64,000 nt of DNA from NCBI RefSeq assembly GCF_014287435.1, contig NZ_JACOPG010000002.1, forward strand, positions 674,111 to 738,110. Reading direction: 5' to 3'. A program made the translations under genes and the position numbers. Under the pieces are notes generated by a model. The model did not search any database and had not been told where the DNA came from. It saw nothing but the letters and a program-made list of their open reading frames with translations. Below, piece after piece: positions 56,831 through 64,000 of the stretch (positions are counted from its first letter, which is position 1; the number at the start of each line of letters is the position of its first letter). The stretch is from Roseburia lenta (GTDB taxonomy: Bacteria; Bacillota; Clostridia; Lachnospirales; Lachnospiraceae).

Positions 56831-59542
56831 TTGGATAAGAACGAGTTTAAGACAAAATACGATGAGATCAAACAACTGATAAAAGAAGGGCGTACAGATG
56901 AGGCTCTGGATATTGTAGAGAGCACAAACTGGCGCAAGGTGCACAACGTCAACGCGCTGGTCAAGGCAAGTGAGGTGTGCGAGGAGGCAGGCCGTCTGGA
57001 AGAGGCGCGGGAACTCCTTTATATGGCGCACGACCGCTCTCCGATCGGCAGGATGATCATTTATCATCTGGCGATTCTGTGTGTGAAGTTGGGCGATCTG
57101 GATGAGGCGAAGGAATTCTATGATGAATTCGTGGAGATCGCGCCGCATGACAGTCTCAAATATATCATCAAATACCAGATCAACAAGGCAAAAGGTGCCG
57201 ATTATACGACACTAATCGGTATTTTGGAAGAGTTAAAGGAGCATGATTTCTTGGAGGAGTGGGCATATGAACTTGCCTATCTCTATCACAAGACCATGCA
57301 GGTAGACAAGTGTATCGATCTGTGTGATGAGATCATCCTCTGGTTTGGTGACGGTCCTTATGTGGAGCGTGCCCTTGAGATGAAGATGATATACCAGCCG
57401 CTCGACAAGATGCAGGAGGACAAGTACCGCCATTTCCAGCAGCGCCGCGACGGTGTGACGGAGATCCGCGCCAATGAGATCCTGCACTCCGGTGAGATCG
57501 TGCATGAGACTATGGCGATCCCGCAGGTAGAGTTACCGGCGGAGCGCTTCAACACGGTCAATTTGCAGGCGGAGATCAAAAAGAATATCGACGAGATCAT
57601 GCGTGCAACGGAGGCAGAGGCTGTTTCCGAGAATATGGAAAATATCAAGACTCTGGTTGAGGAGATCCCCTATCTTCAGGTCAACGAACAGAGTGATGCT
57701 ATTGCAGAGGAACAAAAGCAGGCAAAACAGGAACTGGATGAGTCCTTAAAAGATACTTTCAATGAGTATCTCGCCGAGGAATACGACGGTCAGATTAGTC
57801 TGCTCGTGCCGGAATCCAAAGAGGTCGAGCAGCAGGTAGACGGTCAGATGACCATTGAAGATGTCATGGAGGAATGGGAAAAGACCAGACGTGCAGCTGA
57901 GGCGGCATTACAGGAGGCAGAGCAGCAAAAGTTGGAGTCCGCCAAGAATATCGCACTCAAAGAGGCATCCCAGATCATGGATCGTCTGGAAGAAGCGATC
58001 CCGAAATTAGATGCCGGCGCAAGGCCGACAGATCTTTTAAAAGAAGAATATATGGCAAAGCAGGATGAGGCTTCATCCGAGCCGGTCAAAGATCGGACTG
58101 AGGATCTGGCACCGGCGGTATTCCAGATCCCAAAGGTGGAAGCGGATGGCGTCATGGGCGTTGGTCTGGAAATTCCGGTCGTAGATCCTGCAAGTGCGCA
58201 TATCATTAAAGGGGAAGAGAGCCCGGAGGCTCCTTCTATCGTCAAGTCTGTAGAACCAGACGCCAGCGAAGAATGGCATCCACCGGTTCTAGAAGACCAG
58301 GATGAAAAAGCAGATCCTGCGCAGGAAGCGTCCCTGCCGGAAGAAGCAGATTTGGAGGAAGTGACAGACGTGGATTATAAAGAGGCAAGCAAGATCGTTG
58401 CCGATGTCAATGACATGTTACAGCAGGAAATTGACAGGATCATGGCAAACGAGGGACAGGAAGAGGTCAGACACTTAGAGGAAGAAACGCTTGCATCCGA
58501 GGTGGCAGAGGAGATTGCCCCAGATGTAGAGGAAGATGATCTGCCGGAGATTACATTGCCGGAAGATTTACAGGAGTTTGTAGCAGAGGCAGAAACGGCA
58601 GAGTCGGAAGTCGGCCCACAGGAGGCAGTGGCAGAAGAGGCAATGCCAAGCCGGGAGCAGGAGGTGGCAGAGGAGCCACTCCCTGAGATCGCGGATGTGG
58701 TATTGGACCCGGAAGAGATGGCAGAACTACTGGATGAGAATGTCTTAGAACGTGCCATCAGTGAGGAGATGCCGGAGTTGACCCTGTCCGAGGAGGAAAA
58801 GGAGATCTTCTCTTACTTTATGCCGATCGACGGCATGGAAAATACAATCTGCCAGGCATTGACAGGTGTGCGTTACCGTCTGGAAAATAAAAAGAATTCT
58901 GCAAGTGGCAATATCATCATCCAGGGAGGTGTCGGCAGTGGAAAGACCATGTTGGCATCCAATCTGATCAAGGTATTGCAGATTGAGACAGACAAACTGA
59001 CAGGCAATGTCGGCAAGATTGATGCAGAACAGTTAAATAAAAAAGATGTGGCACTGGTACTTTCCAAGGTGTCAGGCGGATGTCTGATCATTGAGGGAGC
59101 AGGCAGACTGAGTGAGCGTACTCAGGAGACCATGCGCCAGTTGATGTCGCAGGAGAATTGTGATGTTCTGGTTCTTATGGAAGACCAGAAGAAGCGCATT
59201 GACAAGATGCTTTCCCACAACAGTGCATTTGCAGCCATGTTTACCGAAAAGATCACCATCCCGATCTTTACCATAGACGAACTGGTCAATTTCGGTAAGG
59301 TTTATGCCTTAGAGGAGGGCTATGTTGTGGATGAAATGGCGATCCTTGCCATGTATAACCGTATCAATCTGATCCAACGCGTAGACCATCCGACCTCCCT
59401 GATCGAGGTGCGTGATATTGTGGAATCCGCCATTGATAAAGCAGAAAAGGGCGGTATCAAGGCAATGTTCAGCCGTTTTGGATCCAAACGTTATGATGAA
59501 GATGGCAACTTGATCTTACGGGAGCAGGATTTCGAGTTGTAA
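56831..59542 (+). CDS. TPR protein with acidic linker and C-terminal P-loop ATPase domain
   Basis: A 903-residue protein with an unusual layout, started by TTG 56831 after an AGGT ribosome site. Residues 1-200 are tetratricopeptide-like helices (KEGRTDEALDIVESTNWRKV, EEARELLYMAHDRSPIGRMI, YHLAILCVKLGDLDEAKEFY). Residues about 225-660 are a very acidic, Glu/Ala/Pro-rich, low-complexity linker. Residues 680-880 carry a P-loop GGVGSGKTM (Lys705), a Walker B-like CLIIEGAGRLSE and sensor-like helices of AAA type, then a short basic tail. I know of no characterised protein with this order. It is probably cotranscribed with glgB, 22 bases downstream. Confidence 0.75.
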   Translation: MDKNEFKTKYDEIKQLIKEGRTDEALDIVESTNWRKVHNVNALVKASEVCEEAGRLEEARELLYMAHDRSPIGRMIIYHLAILCVKLGDLDEAKEFYDEFVEIAPHDSLKYIIKYQINKAKGADYTTLIGILEELKEHDFLEEWAYELAYLYHKTMQVDKCIDLCDEIILWFGDGPYVERALEMKMIYQPLDKMQEDKYRHFQQRRDGVTEIRANEILHSGEIVHETMAIPQVELPAERFNTVNLQAEIKKNIDEIMRATEAEAVSENMENIKTLVEEIPYLQVNEQSDAIAEEQKQAKQELDESLKDTFNEYLAEEYDGQISLLVPESKEVEQQVDGQMTIEDVMEEWEKTRRAAEAALQEAEQQKLESAKNIALKEASQIMDRLEEAIPKLDAGARPTDLLKEEYMAKQDEASSEPVKDRTEDLAPAVFQIPKVEADGVMGVGLEIPVVDPASAHIIKGEESPEAPSIVKSVEPDASEEWHPPVLEDQDEKADPAQEASLPEEADLEEVTDVDYKEASKIVADVNDMLQQEIDRIMANEGQEEVRHLEEETLASEVAEEIAPDVEEDDLPEITLPEDLQEFVAEAETAESEVGPQEAVAEEAMPSREQEVAEEPLPEIADVVLDPEEMAELLDENVLERAISEEMPELTLSEEEKEIFSYFMPIDGMENTICQALTGVRYRLENKKNSASGNIIIQGGVGSGKTMLASNLIKVLQIETDKLTGNVGKIDAEQLNKKDVALVLSKVSGGCLIIEGAGRLSERTQETMRQLMSQENCDVLVLMEDQKKRIDKMLSHNSAFAAMFTEKITIPIFTIDELVNFGKVYALEEGYVVDEMAILAMYNRINLIQRVDHPTSLIEVRDIVESAIDKAEKGGIKAMFSRFGSKRYDEDGNLILREQDFEL

Positions 59543-59564
59543 TATAAAGGAAAAGGGGTTTACT

Positions 59565-61463
59565 ATGGGCAATTTTTCAGAGTTAGATATGTACCTGTTT
59601 GGGCAGGCGACACATTATGATATCTACAAGAAGATGGGCGCACATGTGCAGACCAAAGACGGCATCGAGGGGGTATATTTTGATGTCTGGGCACCACATG
59701 CAGCAGCGGTAGCAGTGATCGGCGAGTTTAACGGTTGGAATGAGACATCACATATGATGGAACGTCTGGTCGAGCCGGATATGGGAATTTATGAACTCTT
59801 TGTACCGGAGGCAAAGCCGGGACAGTTATACAAGTTTTTGATCTATACGCCGGACGGCGGCAAACTCTACAAGGCAGATCCTTATGCAGCCATGGCAGAG
59901 GTGCGCCCGGGTACGGCATCCCGTATTGTTGCGCCATTTTCCTATGCATGGCAGGATGACAACTGGATGAAGGAACGCCGCAAACAGGAGAATTTCTGGG
60001 AACAGCCAATGTCTATCTATGAGGTACATCCGGGTTCCTGGAAAAAGCATCCGACTGCAGAGAATGACGGCTTTTATTCTTACCGCCAGTTGGCTGAGAG
60101 CCTGGCGGACTATGTATGCGATATGGGATATACCCATGTCGAGTTGATGGGAATCTCAGAGTATCCCTATGATGGATCTTGGGGCTATCAGGTAACGGGC
60201 TATTATGCGCCGACGTCGCGCTATGGAAGCCCGGAAGACTTTATGTACCTGATCGATTATCTGCATCAGAGAGGCATCGGTGTTATCTTAGACTGGGTTC
60301 CGGCGCATTTTCCAAAGGATGCGCATGGACTGGCAGATTTCGACGGTCAGCCCTTGTATGAGTATGCGGATCCGAGAAAGGGCGAGCATCCGGAGTGGGG
60401 TACCAAGATCTTTGATTATGGCAAGAATGAGGTCAAGAACTTTTTGATCGGCAGTGCCCTTATGTGGATCGAGCAGTATCACATCGATGGTCTGCGTGTA
60501 GATGCAGTCGCATCTATGCTTTATCTGGATTATGGCAAGGAGCCGGGGCAGTGGGTGCCAAATCAGTTTGGTGGCAATGAAAATCTTGAGGCGGTAGAGT
60601 TTTTCCGTCATATCAATACCCTGATCCGCGGACGCAACAAGGGCGTTGTCATGGTCGCTGAGGAATCGACTGCATGGCCAAAGGTCACTGGTGATGTAGA
60701 AGATGGCGGTCTGAATTTCTCTTATAAATGGAATATGGGCTGGATGCATGATTTCCTGGATTACATGAAACTGGATCCGTATTTTAGAAAAGACAATCAC
60801 AGTAAGATGACGTTCGCTATGAGTTACAACGAGTATGAACGTTATATTCTGGTCTTATCCCATGACGAAGTGGTTCATCTGAAATGCTCCATGCTGAGCA
60901 AGATGCCGGGACTTGAGGGGGATAAGTTCAAGAACCTCAAGGCAGGCTATACCTTTATGATGGGGCATCCGGGCAAAAAACTTCTCTTTATGGGTCAGGA
61001 TTTCGGACAGATCCAGGAGTGGAGCGAGGAGAGAGAACTGGACTGGTATCTTTTAGACAATCCAAATCACAGCCATCTTTCGACCTTTGTAAAGGATCTC
61101 TTACATATATATAAGAAGTATCCGGCAATGTATGAGCAGGATGTTTCATGGGCGGGCTTTGAATGGATCAATGCCAACGACAGTTATCGCGGCATTTTTA
61201 GTTTTGTCCGCAAGTCTAAGAATGGCAAGAATGACCTGCTCTTTGTATGCAACTTTACACCGGTAGCCTATGATGATTACCGCGTTGGCGTATTAAACCA
61301 ACGCAAACATAAACTCATCCTCAATAGCGAGGATGCCAAATACGGCGGCACAGATACCAAACGACAGGTATCCTATACACCGAAGCGACAGGAATGTGAT
61401 GGACGGGAATATTCAATTGGCTATCCTTTACCGGCATATGGAGTGGCTGTATTTGTATTTTAG
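59565..61463 (+). CDS. glgB: 1,4-alpha-glucan branching enzyme
   Basis: Introduces alpha-1,6 branches into glycogen. The 632 residues have an N-terminal carbohydrate-binding module (YFDVWAPHAAAVAVIGEFNG), the GH13 (alpha/beta)8 barrel with GYYAPTSRYG, the nucleophile region GLRVDAVASMLY, the acid/base region VMVAEESTAWP and LSHDEVVH, and a C-terminal beta domain. RBS AAAGG precedes ATG 59565. No other glg genes are present; neighbours are the TPR/ATPase and DUF5711 genes. Confidence 0.97.
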   Translation: MGNFSELDMYLFGQATHYDIYKKMGAHVQTKDGIEGVYFDVWAPHAAAVAVIGEFNGWNETSHMMERLVEPDMGIYELFVPEAKPGQLYKFLIYTPDGGKLYKADPYAAMAEVRPGTASRIVAPFSYAWQDDNWMKERRKQENFWEQPMSIYEVHPGSWKKHPTAENDGFYSYRQLAESLADYVCDMGYTHVELMGISEYPYDGSWGYQVTGYYAPTSRYGSPEDFMYLIDYLHQRGIGVILDWVPAHFPKDAHGLADFDGQPLYEYADPRKGEHPEWGTKIFDYGKNEVKNFLIGSALMWIEQYHIDGLRVDAVASMLYLDYGKEPGQWVPNQFGGNENLEAVEFFRHINTLIRGRNKGVVMVAEESTAWPKVTGDVEDGGLNFSYKWNMGWMHDFLDYMKLDPYFRKDNHSKMTFAMSYNEYERYILVLSHDEVVHLKCSMLSKMPGLEGDKFKNLKAGYTFMMGHPGKKLLFMGQDFGQIQEWSEERELDWYLLDNPNHSHLSTFVKDLLHIYKKYPAMYEQDVSWAGFEWINANDSYRGIFSFVRKSKNGKNDLLFVCNFTPVAYDDYRVGVLNQRKHKLILNSEDAKYGGTDTKRQVSYTPKRQECDGREYSIGYPLPAYGVAVFVF

Positions 61464-61480
61464 AATAAGGAAAGGGATAT

Positions 61481-62701
61481 ATGGCAGAGGATAATGCAGT
61501 AGTTTCAGCAAAAGGAAAGAAACATAGCGTCAAGGATCTGGGCGCGGCGGGAACCGAATTCCTGCGAAATCATAAGCACATATATACGAGACATCGGAAG
61601 AAGATCTTGGTCTTCTTCCTTTGTATTGTTGCGGTCATTTTATGGGTGCTTGTCTTTAATCTGCGCAAGTATGATGACTTTGATGTAAAAGAGACATATG
61701 AGCGTGTGGATTCTGCGGAGACACACTATGTGGATTTTCAGGACAACTTTTTGAAATATAGCAGGGATGGCGCTTTTTATACGGAGTATGACGGCGACCT
61801 GATCTGGAACTATACCTATGAAATGGATGATCCCCAGATCGATGTGTGCGGCAATTATATCCTGATCTATGATGTGCAGGGCACGCAGGCGGCTATCCTT
61901 ACCAATACCGGCTTCAAGCAGACCATTAAGACAGCCATGCCGATCGTGGATGCCAATATCGCATCCCAGGGCACGGTTGCGATCCTGATGCAGGACGGTG
62001 AGGCGGGTTATGTGCAAGTCTGCAATGACGCGGGAAAAGTGCTGGCATCCGGCGAACTTCACATGAAAAATAGTGGTTATCCACTGGCGATCGCTCTTTC
62101 CTCTACTGCGCAAAGGCTCATGGTCTCACAACTGGATGTCAAAGATGGAAATGTAAAGACGACGATCTCTTTCTATGATTTTAGCAACAAAGGCAAGGAT
62201 GAGATCGACAATATTGTTGCTACCTACAGTTTTTCGGATCAGATCATCCCGCAGATCGCCTATGTGGATGGAGACAAGGCGATCGCTTTTGGTGACAGCG
62301 AAGTGATCGTGTTCAACAACAATTCCAAGGCGAGCATTGCCAAGGAGACCTTTGTTGACGGACAAATCAAGAGTGTCTTTTATGATGACAAGTATTGGGG
62401 GATCATTTGTCAGGCGACGGATGACGAGGGAAAGTATATCGATCAGATGACAGTCTATACCCTGACCGGCAGAAAACGCTGCCAGAAGACGATCGACATA
62501 GCATCAACCAATGCGGAATTTGTGGCAAACCATGAAATTGTTCTTTCTAATAATAAAGAGGTAGAACTATACACCTTGCAGGGGATCAAAAAGTTTGCAT
62601 ACGAATTTAGCACAAGCATATATAAAATAATACCACAGGATGCATCGCGCAGATATGTTTTTGTGGAAGATGGACATACAGATGTGGTCCGATTGAAATA
62701 G
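61481..62701 (+). CDS. DUF5711-family membrane-anchored beta-propeller-like protein
   Basis: A 406-residue protein with a basic cytoplasmic start, one membrane segment (about 46-65, KKILVFFLCIVAVILWVLVF) and a 340-residue extracellular region of repeated short beta-strands (for example DDPQIDVCGNYILIYDVQGT, AGYVQVCNDAGKVLASGELH). The pattern resembles DUF5711 proteins of Lachnospiraceae, predicted to be WD40-like propellers. The function is unknown. It is 17 bases after glgB and 15 bases before a CvpA-type gene, so all three are probably cotranscribed. Confidence 0.75.
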   Translation: MAEDNAVVSAKGKKHSVKDLGAAGTEFLRNHKHIYTRHRKKILVFFLCIVAVILWVLVFNLRKYDDFDVKETYERVDSAETHYVDFQDNFLKYSRDGAFYTEYDGDLIWNYTYEMDDPQIDVCGNYILIYDVQGTQAAILTNTGFKQTIKTAMPIVDANIASQGTVAILMQDGEAGYVQVCNDAGKVLASGELHMKNSGYPLAIALSSTAQRLMVSQLDVKDGNVKTTISFYDFSNKGKDEIDNIVATYSFSDQIIPQIAYVDGDKAIAFGDSEVIVFNNNSKASIAKETFVDGQIKSVFYDDKYWGIICQATDDEGKYIDQMTVYTLTGRKRCQKTIDIASTNAEFVANHEIVLSNNKEVELYTLQGIKKFAYEFSTSIYKIIPQDASRRYVFVEDGHTDVVRLK

Positions 62702-62716
62702 TGAAAAGGGGACAAA

Positions 62717-63508
62717 ATGAACATAGTATTGATCGTTATGCTGTTTATTCTCTTTTTCCTGACGCTGCAAGGCTGGCGTAAGGGAATACTTGGCATTGTA
62801 TATGGACTGGTTTCTTGGATCTTTATCTTTATATTTGTATCGGTAGCCAATCCTTATATTCTGGGATATCTGAAAACAGAGACAAATATATATGATAAAG
62901 TCTATGAGCAGGCAGAAAAATTTGTGACAAATAAGGCGGAAAACCTGCCACAGGACACAGGGCTTGAGGACTGGTATCAATCCCTGACGGATGCTATTCC
63001 GGGAAATGCGCTGGGGGATGTGACGGATTCGATCCGGCAGATGCAGACGAATGTGGAGCAGAACCCGCAATTACAGGATCTTTTAAATGGACTGCAGACG
63101 CAGAATGATCTTACAGTCGCGCAATTTGGCGGGGCATCCAGTATCCTGCAATTATCGGATGGCACGCAGACCCTTGGACAAATGATCTGCGGTAAGATCG
63201 CGGATTTTATGATGCAGGGTATTGCAGTCTTTATCGCCTTTGTGATAGCACAGATCATTGTGCTGATCGTGGGTTATTTTGTCAAAGGTGCCAGAAAGGC
63301 ACCGGGGCTCGGGCAGGTCAATGGCTTGCTTGGTCTGGTCGCTGGGGCTGCAGAAGGATTTCTGGTCGTTTGGATCATCATGTATGCGGCTGCCTGCATC
63401 AGTACAACGACACTTGGGCAGGGGCTTCTTGCCGGCATCGATCAGAGCAAATTCCTGACTTATCTGTACGATCATAATCTGGTTATGGCATTTCTTTCTA
63501 CGATGTGA
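62717..63508 (+). CDS. CvpA-family membrane protein
   Basis: A 263-residue membrane protein with the CvpA layout. Two N-terminal hydrophobic segments (MNIVLIVMLFILFFLTLQGW and residues about 28-50, with WRKGILGIVYGLVSW) are followed by a variable extracellular loop (about 55-145), then two C-terminal segments (QGIAVFIAFVIAQIIVLIVG and GLLGLVAGAAEGFLVVWIIM). CvpA proteins are needed for colicin V production in E. coli and for envelope stress tolerance elsewhere. It ends its operon; a terminator follows. Confidence 0.85.
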   Translation: MNIVLIVMLFILFFLTLQGWRKGILGIVYGLVSWIFIFIFVSVANPYILGYLKTETNIYDKVYEQAEKFVTNKAENLPQDTGLEDWYQSLTDAIPGNALGDVTDSIRQMQTNVEQNPQLQDLLNGLQTQNDLTVAQFGGASSILQLSDGTQTLGQMICGKIADFMMQGIAVFIAFVIAQIIVLIVGYFVKGARKAPGLGQVNGLLGLVAGAAEGFLVVWIIMYAAACISTTTLGQGLLAGIDQSKFLTYLYDHNLVMAFLSTM

Positions 63509-63565
63509 TCCGGAAAATGCTCTTGGATACAAAATACATCCTTTTTATTATAGAAGAAATAGAGC

Positions 63566-63610
63566 AATAGATGTTGTGGTAAATGATCGGTTTGCCCCAA
63601 CATCTATTTT
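63566..63610 (+). terminator. Terminator after the cvpA gene
   Basis: AATAGATGTTG (63566-63576) pairs perfectly with CAACATCTATT (63598-63608), then TTTTCTTGT. Confidence 0.75.
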
Positions 63611-63657
63611 CTTGTAATAGTAAACAAAAAAATAAGAAAAAAAGTAGTAAAAATGCC

Positions 63658-63686
63658 TTGACATTGGGTGTGGTCTTTGATAATAT
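63658..63686 (+). promoter_or_regulatory. rRNA operon promoter P1
   Basis: TTGACA (63658-63663), 17-base spacer, TAATAT (63681-63686). An A/T-only stretch just upstream (about 63620-63654) fits an UP element. Confidence 0.75.
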
Positions 63687-63760
63687 AATTTTCGCACCGC
63701 ACGTGAGGCGGTTGCAACAACGGAATAAAATATGATTTCTCAAAAACTTTTAAAAAGTTG

Positions 63761-63789
63761 TTGACAAAGAGAAATACATATGATATTCT
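63761..63789 (+). promoter_or_regulatory. rRNA operon promoter P2
   Basis: TTGACA (63761-63766), 17-base spacer, TATTCT (63784-63789), preceded by a second A/T-rich run. Confidence 0.75.
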
Positions 63790-64000
63790 AAATGAGTTGT
63801 GTCTGACAGATGCGACAAAGGACAACCTTGATAACTGAACAGTGAAACAACCTTGAAAGATTCTAAGAGAATAATTCAAGTCGATCAGAAATGATCGCAA
63901 ACGAACAGCTTTTTAAAAAGCAACCTTAAAACAGTAAGGAACGGAATGGCTCAAGAAATGAAGCCAGCGCGTTCATGAAACTGGGAAAACTTTTAAACAT
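63790..64000 (+). other. rRNA operon leader (16S rRNA gene begins beyond the window)
   Basis: The sequence ACCTTGATAACTGAACAGTG and the following leader resemble the spacer and leader of Firmicute rRNA operons. No GAGTTTGATC 16S start is reached before the window ends, so no rRNA gene is called. Small antisense open frames here are not believable genes. Confidence 0.75.

Noticed and set aside
63498..63900. Two small minus-strand frames over the rRNA promoters and leader
   Set aside because: They overlap tandem consensus promoters and have no ribosome sites or recognisable protein features.

Overview
The window reads as the replication-origin end of a chromosome from an anaerobic gut-type Firmicute, most likely a Lachnospiraceae (Roseburia/Coprococcus/Agathobacter-like). 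The family assignment is an inference from gene content: dnaA-dnaN-yaaA-recF-gyrB-gyrA order, [FeFe]-hydrogenase maturases, class I fumarase, a PerR/reverse-rubrerythrin pair, two YhgE/Pip proteins, and DUF5711 and TPR/ATPase genes next to glgB. Most genes lie on the + strand, as expected for the right-hand replichore leaving oriC at the left edge. The window stops just before a 16S rRNA gene.

Layout. 1-8.8 kb: bipartite oriC and the replication/topology operon. 8.8-12.6 kb: a YtrA-type GntR regulator with a membrane partner, dtd and two-subunit fumarase. 12.6-13.0 kb: tRNA-Ser, tRNA-Glu and tRNA-Cys. 13.0-17.8 kb: an accessory sugar locus (AraC regulator, decayed alpha-L-rhamnosidase, GPH sugar symporter, divergent AraC regulator, 32-bp palindrome and a 22-codon ORF). 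17.8-20.0 kb: T-box-controlled tyrS and a PAP2 phosphatase. 20.0-22.0 kb: a Mn2+-sensing yybP-ykoY-type leader driving mntP and a CaCA exchanger. 22.0-24.6 kb: nucleoside salvage (cdd-udp-deoB). 24.6-31.6 kb: zinc-ribbon protein, metG, tatD, rsmA, a degenerate M23 protein, a TPR-GGDEF protein and a GIY-YIG protein. 31.6-36.5 kb: YhgE/Pip - small membrane protein - YhgE/Pip. 36.6-37.8 kb: peroxide defence (perR, reverse rubrerythrin). 37.9-41.9 kb: a phosphorelay cassette (Hpt, solute-binding lipoprotein, hybrid kinase) followed by an HD-GYP remnant. 41.9-45.7 kb, minus strand: oleate hydratase, TetR, GNAT and an NrdG-type activase. 45.8-46.6 kb: tadA and SRP RNA. 46.7-50.9 kb: TM1266-like regulator and hydE-hydG-hydF. 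50.9-52.0 kb: a second Mn2+-type leader with a second CaCA exchanger. 52.1-56.7 kb: coiled-coil protein, aconitase-family hydratase, AI-2E-family transporter. 56.7-63.6 kb: TPR/acidic-linker/P-loop protein, glgB, DUF5711 protein, CvpA protein. 63.6-64.0 kb: tandem rRNA promoters and leader.

How it fits together. Most of the window is housekeeping. The accessory signals are: the sugar locus with gene decay; two Mn2+-type leaders that place both CaCA exchangers in a manganese regulon; a phosphorelay that appears to have lost its HD-GYP output; a paired YhgE/Pip operon with a small central protein; and an unusual 903-residue TPR/ATPase protein cotranscribed with glycogen branching enzyme. No prophage, transposase, CRISPR array or defence island was seen. 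All family assignments come from reading motifs; no database search was run.
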